This document shows, piece by piece, positions 1 to 7,327 of a stretch of 11,134 nt of DNA. Within the stretch, counting starts at the first letter, position 1. Every line of letters begins with the position of its first letter. The stretch comes from Dehalococcoidia bacterium UBA1151 (GTDB taxonomy: Bacteria > Chloroflexota > Dehalococcoidia > Lucifugimonadales > Lucifugimonadaceae): NCBI GenBank assembly GCA_002311865.1, contig DBZV01000207.1, forward strand, positions 9,727-20,860, given 5' to 3'. Made by a program: the position numbers and the translations under genes. The notes under the pieces are model-generated. The model was given only the letters and a program-made list of their open reading frames with translations. It was not told the DNA's origin and ran no database searches.

Positions 1-3000
1 TCGTAGCTCACATCATCCATCATCGTCTTCATGTAGTCGTGCCCTGACTTGTCCACGGTAAGGCAGAACGGGTGGATCCCCTCGCGTCGAGCCTCCAAAA
101 GTGCCTGCTTCGTATCGTGGACTGCGTACTCTTTTTCCACTCCCTCACGACTGTAACCACGATCCTGGGGGCGACCGTCAGTGATCATGAACAGGACTTT
201 GGACTTCGCCTCAATCTCGCGCAGCTTGGTGGCTGTGTGCCGGATTGCCGGGCCCATGCGGGTGGCGTGCAGCGGCGCAATTCGATCGATCTTGCGTGGG
301 ACTGCGTCTGTGTAAGGCTCCCCCAACTCCTTAATGACGTAGAACTCTACGTTCTCTCGCCCGTAGCCGGAGAAGCCATAGATACCAAATTCGTCACCCA
401 ACATGTTGAGCGCGTTTGAGAGAAGGACAATGCCTTCCTTCTCAATATCCACGATGCGCTTGTAGGAGCGTCGCAGGCCTTCCGCCCTCCGAGACCGCAG
501 CCACACCATGTACTCAACCGGATCATCGGGCGCACCCCAGTCGTCATCAGACTTTCCAGTCTCGTCGATGGCTTCCGCCGTTGAGGCGCTCATGTCTAGG
601 AGGAAGGCGACTGCAACGTCCCGCTCGACCTTATTTCGGCGCCAGTAGAGTTTGTCCGTTGGCTGGTTGCCTGATCGGCGATCGACGAAGTACTCAATCA
701 CCGTATCGAGATCGTGGTCGTCACCATCCTCCAGCCGTTTGATCTTCCGGAAGGTCTCCGGCGCCATCCGTTCGAACTGCCTATGAATATCTCTGACCAG
801 CGAAGCATTATCTAAGAGGGTGTCGCGCACAAAACTCAGATCCCCCTCAGCCATCTCTTTTTCGTGGACCAGGCACCAGCGTGGCTTGTACTCAGAGCCT
901 CGGAAATCCCACTCGTCGTAGACGAACGACTTATCGTCGGTAGCCTCCAGCGGCCCACCATCTTCCTCAACGTGAACAAACGGGCCAGAACTGGACTGCG
1001 GATCCTGGGGATCGCGCTTCGCCATCTCTTTGAGAAGGTTCTGAATCAGCTCATCTGGAATTTGGGCTTCCTGATCGCCTTCTTCGCCTTCCTGCGGTTC
1101 GCCCTCCACCTCTGTGGACTGCTCAAGCATCTCTTTGATCTGCTCTTCCGTGAGCGGCTCGCCAGCCTCACCCTCCATCATCTCGGACGACTGCATCATC
1201 TGCGAGAGGAGTTGGGCTAGCTCTGGCTTGAAGTCTCCGCGATATGAGACATCCTCAGGAGAGTCGTAATCCTCATCTTGCGGCATCTGATCTTGTTCTT
1301 CGCTATCGTCGTCAGGAACCTGATCAGAGCCGTCGCCTTCGCCATCACCCTGCAACGACTGCAAGAACTCCTGAGCGTCCTCATCTGGCTCTTCATTCAG
1401 CTGATCTTCATCATCAAGATCAATATCTTCGAACTCGTCTTCTGGTATCTCCTTGTTGGGCACTTCTGTGAGCAGCGCGTAGATCCGGATGGTGGCCTCT
1501 GACGAGTCTTCAACCGTTGTGGTGTGGATCGCAACAGAATCAAGAATTCGCGCGATTCTGCGAGCCGTCTCTGCGTGCTCTTTCGGCACTTTCAGGCCGC
1601 TGCGCTGTTTGAGGCTGACGCGAATTATGAATTCAAGCATCGCTTCTCGCATGGGGAGATCCTTGATATCGGGGCGCTCCGATAGCGATTCCTGTTGCGT
1701 GACGAGGTAGGTCGAAACAATTCCGCGATACTCGTGCATGAGCCGAGCATCCAGGCGGGCGTCCTCAACAACTGTGAACACATCGTGGGCAAGCGCTCGG
1801 TCAGGAAACACGTCGAAGAATCGGCCCATGTCGGTGAGCCACTGCCCCTCAATGCCCTGCTCCTCCGCTGCCTCGCGCATGTCCGGCGGCAGTTCATCCA
1901 CAATTGCCTGCGGTGTTTTGGAGGTAACCGGCAACGCGATATGCGGTCGCAGGTCTGGGAACGATGTTGACTCGCGCGTATAGTCGAAATTGAAGCTGCC
2001 AAACTCGATGTGGCCGACCTGGTGCGTGGCAACTACCTTGTACCAGGCAAAGTTGGCATCTTTTGATGGGAACCGATCAACCACCGACGGCAGATAAATC
2101 GTGGTGCCTTCAGTCGTTGGTACGTCGCCCTCAACCCAGCCGATGTTCTTCTCTACGATCGAAGAGGTAGGCGAAAGTTCGATTTTTGCACCGGCAAGTG
2201 CGCGGCAATAAGTCCGCAACAGGTCGCGGATTCGCGAAAGCTCCACCCCTGAGGCCAGCGTATCCAGAATCTCTTGCGAACGCGCCGATTCCAACCGGAA
2301 GAAACTCATGCCTGACTCGGCATTCTCCCGGGAGGCTGATAAACCCTCTGCGTACCACTCCTCAAACTGATTGAAGCTGACCCGATTCATGATCGTCGGC
2401 ATCTGCCGTAGCAGCTCCGGTGCAGCGGCCGGAGAGGCCGACAGTAGTTGCTCCGAAAGCTCAAGGAGACGGCTCTGCCGCTCAATCGGGATACTGGCCA
2501 ACGCACCGGCCCCGGAAATAAGGCTCTCGCCCGCATTGGCCTGTCCCAGTTGGACCAACTTCCTGATCAGCGTCAACAGACGCCCTCGCTGGCCTGCGTC
2601 CACACGCCCCAGCGACTCACCCGCAGCGTCAAAATAGCCTCGAATGTCTCGCCACGACTTATCGGCAAGCACCCGCGCCACGGATACGAACGCCTCGCGC
2701 TCAGAACCCATATCCCGGAACAGTTGAACACCATCTGACAGGCTCTGATTGGCCAGATCGTAACTCCGAAGAGAAAGCGCCTCCAGGAACTCAGAGAAGC
2801 GGGTGAACTCAATAAAGTTCAAACTCTCCAGCAGGTCTGGAGTGGACTCGTAGTATCGGCAAGCCAGCGTGCTCGATTTCCAGGTTCCGCGATAGAGCGC
2901 CCGGCCAAGGTTGGCCCAATCCTCTATGTACCTAGGCCGAAGCCGCTGGAGAGAATCCGGGCTGGACTTGAAAAACGCAACGCCAAGGCTTGGAGAATCG

Positions 3001-3326
3001 GCACAGAGCCTGGCGCCAATCTGGCCCCAGCGTATGAACTGGCCAGACGGCAGCTGACGCTGAACCTCAGAGCTTGACTTGAAATACTCAGCGGCGGCCT
3101 CCCAGGAGCGAACAGTCTTGCCGCTCACTTCCAGACCGTTTGCGGCCCAGGCAAGCAGATCGTTATCCCGAAGGCGCCCGCCAAGAGCTTCCCGCGCTTC
3201 TTCATACGCCTCCGTGACGGGGGCGGGATACTCCTCAAGTTGAGTCTTGATTTCAGGAAGAGTCAGCTTGGATTGTTTTTTCGCTGGCAGCTTGGTGGCT
3301 CCGTTTCTGCGGTGCGTGCCCTTCAT
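1..3326 (-). CDS. Giant NorD/CbbO-like VWA-domain protein (C-terminus cut by window edge)
   Basis: My own translation on the minus strand from ATG at 3326-3324 stays open for 1,108 codons to position 1. Residues 1 to about 430 look helical and match no domain I can name. Next comes ATHQVGHIEFG, with H435, H439 and E441, resembling the conserved His/Glu motif of NorD-type proteins. Two acidic linkers follow, at about residues 625-690 and 720-770. The C-terminal VWA domain has the MIDAS motif DMSAS (D911, S913, S915) and ITDGRP (D1050). The last visible residues, GHDYMKTMMDDVSYE, resemble the end of NorD family VWA domains, so perhaps only a few dozen residues are missing. Known NorD/CbbO proteins are clearly shorter, about 600-800 residues. 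It should partner the ATPase gene at 3967-4842 in activating a metalloenzyme, but no target is visible. The start has only a weak ribosome site and lies 33 bp after the Nudix stop. The family call is secure; the substrate is unknown. Confidence 0.9.
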   Translation of the reverse strand, partial: MKGTHRRNGATKLPAKKQSKLTLPEIKTQLEEYPAPVTEAYEEAREALGGRLRDNDLLAWAANGLEVSGKTVRSWEAAAEYFKSSSEVQRQLPSGQFIRWGQIGARLCADSPSLGVAFFKSSPDSLQRLRPRYIEDWANLGRALYRGTWKSSTLACRYYESTPDLLESLNFIEFTRFSEFLEALSLRSYDLANQSLSDGVQLFRDMGSEREAFVSVARVLADKSWRDIRGYFDAAGESLGRVDAGQRGRLLTLIRKLVQLGQANAGESLISGAGALASIPIERQSRLLELSEQLLSASPAAAPELLRQMPTIMNRVSFNQFEEWYAEGLSASRENAESGMSFFRLESARSQEILDTLASGVELSRIRDLLRTYCRALAGAKIELSPTSSIVEKNIGWVEGDVPTTEGTTIYLPSVVDRFPSKDANFAWYKVVATHQVGHIEFGSFNFDYTRESTSFPDLRPHIALPVTSKTPQAIVDELPPDMREAAEEQGIEGQWLTDMGRFFDVFPDRALAHDVFTVVEDARLDARLMHEYRGIVSTYLVTQQESLSERPDIKDLPMREAMLEFIIRVSLKQRSGLKVPKEHAETARRIARILDSVAIHTTTVEDSSEATIRIYALLTEVPNKEIPEDEFEDIDLDDEDQLNEEPDEDAQEFLQSLQGDGEGDGSDQVPDDDSEEQDQMPQDEDYDSPEDVSYRGDFKPELAQLLSQMMQSSEMMEGEAGEPLTEEQIKEMLEQSTEVEGEPQEGEEGDQEAQIPDELIQNLLKEMAKRDPQDPQSSSGPFVHVEEDGGPLEATDDKSFVYDEWDFRGSEYKPRWCLVHEKEMAEGDLSFVRDTLLDNASLVRDIHRQFERMAPETFRKIKRLEDGDDHDLDTVIEYFVDRRSGNQPTDKLYWRRNKVERDVAVAFLLDMSASTAEAIDETGKSDDDWGAPDDPVEYMVWLRSRRAEGLRRSYKRIVDIEKEGIVLLSNALNMLGDEFGIYGFSGYGRENVEFYVIKELGEPYTDAVPRKIDRIAPLHATRMGPAIRHTATKLREIEAKSKVLFMITDGRPQDRGYSREGVEKEYAVHDTKQALLEARREGIHPFCLTVDKSGHDYMKTMMDDVSY

Positions 3327-3359
3327 ATTCTCGATGAGGTGGCGGCAATGATATGGCGG

Positions 3360-3962
3360 TTATGAACTGTTCAGAATGCCTAACATCTGGTCGATGATTC
3401 GAGCAGTCGCGCCCCAGATAACGCGTCCTTCGTGGGAGTAACAAGGCCTGTATAAGATCTGCCCATTTCGCATGATGCGCTCTGAGCGCGAATTGGCGGG
3501 ATTATCCAGGTGACTGACAGGAGTCGTGAACACCTCCGAGACTTCACCTAATCGTGGCTCAAATGTGTGCGAGTTCTTGAGCAGTCCCGTGTGTATATCA
3601 AGCCGGAAGCCGGAACTCACAGTCGTCACCGCGGGCAACCCTCCCCAGATATCGATATCTGATCTTGAGATGCCAATCTCCTCTTCAGTTTCTCGGATCG
3701 CGGTGTCCACTGAACTCTTATCTTCCAACTCCGGCTTGCCACCGGGAAATGCAATCTCGCCTCGATGGGTTCTTACGCTCTGGGAGCGCCTTGTCAGCAC
3801 AATCGATGGACCTTCCGGCGTAGACGTAAACAGAACCATCACAGAACCCGGTTTCAAACTCTGATTAGCATCAATATCAGGATCAGCCTGTGATGAAACA
3901 CGGCGCAGGATAGCCTCGAGATCTTCAATTGACCTCTCCGGCCAATCCCCACCGGTCATCAC
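3360..3962 (-). CDS. Nudix hydrolase, CoA-pyrophosphatase (NudL/CoAse) type
   Basis: This 200-residue protein carries the CoAse-specific stretch LTRRSQSVRTHRGEIAFPGG (residues 56-75). The Nudix helix follows, ending RETEEEIGI (R90, E91, E94, E95, G97), with the catalytic glutamates present. The spacing and Asp in the middle of the box are typical of the CoA-diphosphatase branch rather than of MutT or ADP-ribose enzymes. The expected reaction is cleavage of CoA or oxidised/acyl-CoA to 3',5'-ADP and phosphopantetheine. The length matches known members of about 190-210 residues. The start is GTG at 3962, followed at once by an in-frame ATG, so initiation could be at either codon. It begins 4 bp after the ATPase stop and is almost certainly co-transcribed. 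Its place between a NorQ-type and a NorD-type gene is unusual. Exact substrate cannot be fixed from sequence. Confidence 0.9.
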   Translation of the reverse strand: MMTGGDWPERSIEDLEAILRRVSSQADPDIDANQSLKPGSVMVLFTSTPEGPSIVLTRRSQSVRTHRGEIAFPGGKPELEDKSSVDTAIRETEEEIGISRSDIDIWGGLPAVTTVSSGFRLDIHTGLLKNSHTFEPRLGEVSEVFTTPVSHLDNPANSRSERIMRNGQILYRPCYSHEGRVIWGATARIIDQMLGILNSS

Positions 3963-3966
3963 AGCT

Positions 3967-4842
3967 CTATGGAAAGATTGAAGTTACGACTTCGTCGATA
4001 CTTCGCTGAAGTTGTACGTCATCGGTAATGCCCCACGTCACGGCAACCTGGGCCGCACGCCGAGCGGCAACCCCTTCCTTGATCAACCGCCCGGCGTAGA
4101 TCAGCACACGTGTGCTGGCGCCTTCACTCAGACCGTAGTCACCAAGATTCCGCACCTTCTCACCCAGCTTCGCCAACTGGACCGCAGTATCTTCATCGCA
4201 GCCAGACTCGTGAAGGATAATCTCCTTCTCAACCTCGGGTGAGGGGAAGTTGAACTCAAGAGCTACAAATCGCTGGCGCGTGGAGTGCTTCAGGTCCTTT
4301 GTGGCGGACTGGTATCCCGGGTTGTATGAGATGACCATCAGGAAGCCGTCGGCCGCCTCCAGCATCTCACCCAATTTATCGATCGTCAGCGTTCGACGAT
4401 GATCGGTGAGGGAGTGGATGATGACCGTCGTGTCTTTGCGGGCCTCAACCACCTCATCCAGGTAACAGATACCACCGGCCTTCACGGCGCGGGTTAGCGG
4501 GCCATCGCTCCAGCGGGTCCCCTCTTTATCAATCAGATATCGACCGACAAGGTCGGATGCCGTCAGATCTTCGTGACATGCGATTGTCACAAGAGGGATA
4601 CCCTCTTTCCTGCCATGCTTGCGTACCGTGCCGTTGGCCCCGGTGCTCAAAAGCCAGGCCATGTGTTCTACAAAACGGGTTTTACCGGTTCCGGTTGGGC
4701 CCTTGAGAAGAACTGGAATCTGCTCGTTGTAGGCCGCGGTAAAAAGCTCGATCTCATCCGAGTGAGGGATGTAAAACGGCTCTTCTTCGACGTAATACTC
4801 TTCAACCTTCGTCGAGGTGAAGCCCGTATATGTCTGCGTCAT
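3967..4842 (-). CDS. MoxR-family AAA+ ATPase, NorQ/CbbQ type
   Basis: This 291-residue protein has Walker A GPTGTGKT (residues 48-55), Walker B ICYLDE (125-130), a sensor-1 Asn in ISYNPGYQ (N174) and an Arg-rich STRQRF (187-192) where the arginine finger is expected. The ISYNPGYQ and STRQRF stretches are characteristic of NorQ/CbbQ rather than other MoxR groups. Such proteins form hexameric rings in the cytoplasm and, with a VWA partner, remodel or load cofactor into a target enzyme (nitric oxide reductase, Rubisco). The partner is probably the VWA gene at 1-3326. Neither target enzyme is in the window, so I give no norQ symbol. Its ATG follows the coaE TAG with no base between, and a GGAAGG ribosome site lies inside the coaE end, pointing to translational coupling. 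Confidence 0.95.
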   Translation of the reverse strand: MTQTYTGFTSTKVEEYYVEEEPFYIPHSDEIELFTAAYNEQIPVLLKGPTGTGKTRFVEHMAWLLSTGANGTVRKHGRKEGIPLVTIACHEDLTASDLVGRYLIDKEGTRWSDGPLTRAVKAGGICYLDEVVEARKDTTVIIHSLTDHRRTLTIDKLGEMLEAADGFLMVISYNPGYQSATKDLKHSTRQRFVALEFNFPSPEVEKEIILHESGCDEDTAVQLAKLGEKVRNLGDYGLSEGASTRVLIYAGRLIKEGVAARRAAQVAVTWGITDDVQLQRSIDEVVTSIFP

Positions 4843-5448
4843 CTAGTTACGCCTTCCAGCGGTGCGTTCGCACCACATATTTTCGACCATTGATCTGAGA
4901 TTTTTCAGATCCCCATCGTTATTAATGATCGCGTCGCCTCGTTGAACCCGCTCTTCCTCCATCATCTGTGAAGAGATGCGAGCCTCAATCTCAGTTGCCG
5001 AGATCCCGTCGCGCTCTGTCAGGCGGCTCTCTACCGCCTCGCGTGGCATCGTCACAACCCACACTTCATCGAACATCGACTCCCATTGAGCCTCAAACAG
5101 GACAGCAGCTTCCACAACGGTAACTGCGGCTCCCTGCTCTCGATTCCTATTTAGTTGTTCCTTCACCGACTCCCCGATGAGCGGCCAGACAATGCCTGTC
5201 AACTCGCTCATGCGGTTTGAATCGCTGAAAACGATCTGGCCCAGAGCTTTTCGGTCAATCTCGCCGTCGTCGGCAACCACACCATCTCCAAACGCCAGTA
5301 TGATGGCGTCGAATCCGGTCGAATCTTTCCGATAAGCCTCCCAGCCCACCTGATCTGCATCGATGAAGGCCGCTCCCAGATCTCTGAGAATTGCGGTCAC
5401 AGAGCTTTTCCCCGTTCCGATGCCTCCGGTCAGGCCAATAGTTAGCAT
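4843..5448 (-). CDS. coaE: Dephospho-CoA kinase CoaE
   Basis: The enzyme phosphorylates the 3'-hydroxyl of the ribose of dephospho-CoA with ATP, the last step of CoA synthesis. The 201-residue length is normal for the family. The sequence opens with the CoaE signature GLTGGIGTGKS, whose P-loop spans residues 8-15, followed by the substrate-binding IDAD (29-32). A VVEAAVLFE segment (111-119) sits where most members have a V-D-x-P-L-L-F-E-like motif, and RGDAIINNDGD (170-180) matches the conserved end. Two motifs are slightly off: the usual His-Pro after the middle helix reads Trp-Pro (residues 88-89), and the lid-region Asp/Pro are Glu/Ala. I read these as lineage variation because the ORF is intact. 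The ATG at 5448 is preceded by a strong GGAGAGG ribosome site (5452-5458). It is the first gene of the leftward operon. Confidence 0.96.
   Translation of the reverse strand: MLTIGLTGGIGTGKSSVTAILRDLGAAFIDADQVGWEAYRKDSTGFDAIILAFGDGVVADDGEIDRKALGQIVFSDSNRMSELTGIVWPLIGESVKEQLNRNREQGAAVTVVEAAVLFEAQWESMFDEVWVVTMPREAVESRLTERDGISATEIEARISSQMMEEERVQRGDAIINNDGDLKNLRSMVENMWCERTAGRRN
4852..4857 (-). promoter_or_regulatory. Ribosome binding site for the NorQ-type ATPase, inside coaE
   Basis: GGAAGG on the minus strand lies 9 bases before the ATPase ATG and within the last codons of coaE. With the stop and start codons abutting (TAG then ATG), this supports the chosen start and suggests terminating coaE ribosomes can re-initiate there. 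Confidence 0.6.
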
Positions 5449-5477
5449 TAGCCTCTCCGTTCAAGCCACAAGGAGTT

Positions 5478-5507
5478 ATTGTATCCCCGCTAAAAATGGG
5501 GGGTCAA
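5478..5507 (-). promoter_or_regulatory. Sigma70-type promoter of the coaE operon
   Basis: On the minus strand a -35 hexamer TTGACC (5507-5502) and a -10 hexamer TACAAT (5483-5478) are separated by 18 bases. Transcription would start near 5471, leaving a leader of about 23 bases with the GGAGAGG ribosome site. The 8-bp palindrome TCAATTGA overlaps the -35 and could be a regulator site, though that is speculative. No comparable promoter is obvious between the four downstream genes, which fits one operon. Confidence 0.6.
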
Positions 5508-5552
5508 TTGAACTGAACGCATAAGTGGCGATTACGAGGCCGAATTTGGGGT

Positions 5553-5569
5553 GAATCGAGGCGCGATTC
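5553..5569. repeat. Small perfect hairpin in the coaE-selA intergenic region
   Basis: GAATCG and CGATTC are perfectly complementary around a 5-base loop. No T-run follows on either strand, so it is not a convincing terminator. A 10-bp palindrome, GCACGCGTGC, lies nearby at 5588-5597. Either may be a protein-binding site or a relic of intergenic repeat elements; function is unknown. Confidence 0.4.
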
Positions 5570-5622
5570 GGCCGATTCTGAGAGCCAGCACGCGTGCCTG
5601 GCAACGAAGATTCTTGCCCGTG

Positions 5623-5770
5623 AATATTGTCATCCAGGGCGGCTCCGCGACCGGGATCTCAGCCCCGATAACGGCCACACACAATCAAATCGCACCCGCT
5701 ATTGATCCTCCATCTCCGGCGTCCAACGCCGAGATCCCGCGGGCCGAAGCGGCCGCAGGATGACAATATT
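5623..5770. mobile_element. MITE-like palindromic element (GTCATCC family) with putative target duplication
   Basis: A 13-bp perfect inverted repeat, AATATTGTCATCC at 5623-5635 and its complement at 5758-5770, bounds a 148-bp segment. The similarity continues inwards imperfectly for about 45 bp per arm, to a shared GGGATCTC-like block. Each arm can also fold on itself, most clearly the right arm with a GC-rich stem around CTT. AATATT is self-complementary, so it is also a direct repeat; the simplest reading is a 136-bp element (5629-5764, GTCATCC to GGATGAC) flanked by a 6-bp target duplication. Intergenic elements with GTCATCC or GTCATTC ends followed by a GATCTC block are widespread in environmental bacteria. 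No credible gene lies inside it. It sits between divergent coaE and selA, outside the coaE promoter. Confidence 0.6.
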
Positions 5771-5832
5771 GGCGACTGATATGAAGATGCCTTCCCGTCC
5801 CCTTTGTGCAGACCGCAGGTCCTCCAACACCG

Positions 5833-5841
5833 TGCTACGCT
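5833..5841 (+). promoter_or_regulatory. Possible extended -10 promoter element for selA
   Basis: TGCTACGCT fits an extended -10 (TG, one base, then a TATAAT-like hexamer) about 38 bases before the selA ATG. I see no good -35 at 16-18 bp upstream, so support is weak. It lies downstream of the MITE-like element, so selA would be transcribed without reading through that palindrome. Confidence 0.25.
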
Positions 5842-5878
5842 TTTTCACGCAAATGACTCACCCCAACAGGAATAACTG

Positions 5879-7246
5879 ATGAACGAACTCCTCCGTTCGT
5901 TGCCCAGTGTGGAAAGACTGCTGGCAACGCCTGAAATTGAGGCGCTGGAGGCCGGGTTCGCCCACGATTCGGTTGTCGCGCTCGTTAGGGAGAAGCTGGG
6001 TCAGGTCCGCACTGAAATTCTCTCTGGCTCAGCCCGCCCCGATGATGCGGCAATTGTGGACCGCATTGTTGGCGCGGCCAGTTCAACGTTCGTCTCCTGG
6101 CCCAACCGCGTTATCAACGCCACCGGCGTAATCATCCACACAAACCTCGGCCGCGCCCCGCTGAGCGAAGCGGCGGCCGAAGCAGCAAAGCTGGCATCCG
6201 TCGGATACACGGACCTCGAGATTTCCCTGGAATCCGGCAAGCGCGGCTCACGCTACTCACATATCTCGGAACTTCTCTCCCGCGTCACCGGCGCGGAAGC
6301 GGGCATCGTCGTGAACAACAACGCAGCCGCCGTGATGCTGGTGCTCGCCGCGCTCGGCAGCGGCAGGGAAGTCGTCGTATCCCGCGGCGAAGCGGTCGAG
6401 ATTGGCGGAGGATTCAGGATTCCCGATGTGCTGCTCCAGTCTGGATGCAAGCTCGTTGAAGTGGGAACAACCAATCGCACCTACGCCAGAGATTTCGAGG
6501 CCGCGGTAACCCCGGATACCGCGGCCTTCCTTAAGGTGCACGCGAGCAACTTCAAGGTGACGGGATTTACGTCGGACCCCGGAGTGGATGAGATCGCCGA
6601 GGTTGGCCAGCGACACAATATTCCCCTGCTCTATGATCTTGGTAGCGGGGCGCTGCTGGACACGTCGGAATACGGACTTGCGCCTGAGCCAATGGTCCAG
6701 CGCAGCATCGCTGACGGCACCTCGCTGGCAATGTTTTCAGGAGACAAGCTTCTCGGCGGACCGCAGTGCGGCATCATCGTGGGAAGTAGTGAGCTAATGG
6801 GCAAAATTGGCAGCCACCCACTCATGCGAGCGCTGCGTGTGGAGAAGTCCACGCTCGCCTCACTCTCAGAGACACTGCTCCCCTACCTGCGCGGCTCCGC
6901 CACCGATGAAATTCCCGTGTGGCAAATGATCTCAGCGCCACTGTCGGCCATTCAAGAGCGGGCAGCCACGTGGCAGACGAGTCTCCGCACGGCGAAGATC
7001 GACTCAGAAATCGAAGAGGCCCGATCGGCCATAGGCGGCGGCAGTCTGCCGGGTGAGTCGCTGCCGTCCGTTACGCTATCAATCGATCCAAACGGATCAC
7101 CTGATAGCTTCCTCGCCGCAATGCGACGCAGTGCCCCCCCGGTCATCGGCAGGATTGAGAACGATATGATCAAGTTGGACCCGCGCACCGTGTTGCCTGG
7201 CGAAGACGATGCTCTGCTCGCGTCCATAAAATCAGCGTTCCCATAA
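5879..7246 (+). CDS. selA: L-seryl-tRNA(Sec) selenium transferase (selenocysteine synthase) SelA
   Basis: SelA is a PLP enzyme that converts seryl-tRNA(Sec) to selenocysteinyl-tRNA(Sec) using selenophosphate. The 455-residue length is close to E. coli SelA (463). The N-terminal tRNA-binding domain is present, from MNELLRSLPSVERLL. Core motifs include INATGVIIHTNLGRAPLS (79-96), VVNNNAAAVML (144-154), SRGEAVEIGGGFRIPDV (168-184) and VEVGTTNRT (193-201). The PLP site shows D253 in LLYDLGSG and the lysine K290 in SGDKLLGGPQCG. These separate it from short SelA-like paralogues. A ribosome site AGGA lies 7 bases before the ATG. The last codons, TTCCCATAA, are the first unit of a 17-bp tandem repeat. 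selB and selC are not in the window, so the rest of the selenocysteine machinery must be elsewhere. Confidence 0.96.
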   Translation: MNELLRSLPSVERLLATPEIEALEAGFAHDSVVALVREKLGQVRTEILSGSARPDDAAIVDRIVGAASSTFVSWPNRVINATGVIIHTNLGRAPLSEAAAEAAKLASVGYTDLEISLESGKRGSRYSHISELLSRVTGAEAGIVVNNNAAAVMLVLAALGSGREVVVSRGEAVEIGGGFRIPDVLLQSGCKLVEVGTTNRTYARDFEAAVTPDTAAFLKVHASNFKVTGFTSDPGVDEIAEVGQRHNIPLLYDLGSGALLDTSEYGLAPEPMVQRSIADGTSLAMFSGDKLLGGPQCGIIVGSSELMGKIGSHPLMRALRVEKSTLASLSETLLPYLRGSATDEIPVWQMISAPLSAIQERAATWQTSLRTAKIDSEIEEARSAIGGGSLPGESLPSVTLSIDPNGSPDSFLAAMRRSAPPVIGRIENDMIKLDPRTVLPGEDDALLASIKSAFP

Positions 7247-7305
7247 AAGCCGCATTCCCATAACGGCCGCATTCCCATAACGGCCGCATTCCCATAACGG
7301 CCGCA
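7238..7305. repeat. 17-bp tandem repeat, four units, starting in the selA stop region
   Basis: Four consecutive 17-bp units begin at 7238, 7255, 7272 and 7289. Each starts with TTCCCATAA and ends with CGGCCGCA; the first unit has AA in place of CG at bases 10-11. The first TTCCCATAA encodes the last residues and stop codon of selA. Because 17 is not a multiple of 3, the repeated TAA falls in all three forward frames. The units fill most of the 81-bp selA-smr gap. It is probably slippage-generated. I see no T-run, so it is not a standard terminator. Confidence 0.9.
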
Positions 7306-7327
7306 TTCAAGGACTTGAAAAGCTAAA

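Noticed and set aside
864..1220. Plus-strand open frame opposite the norD-like gene
   Set aside because: It is the antisense shadow of the acidic linker region; the minus-strand frame shows family motifs on both sides and stays open throughout.
5551..5763. Small plus-strand open frame in the coaE-selA gap
   Set aside because: It runs through the hairpin and the MITE-like palindrome, has no convincing ribosome site and gives a low-complexity Ala/Pro-rich product.
7238..7305. Possible CRISPR-like array
   Set aside because: Units are only 17 bp, directly abutting without spacers, and there are no cas genes.
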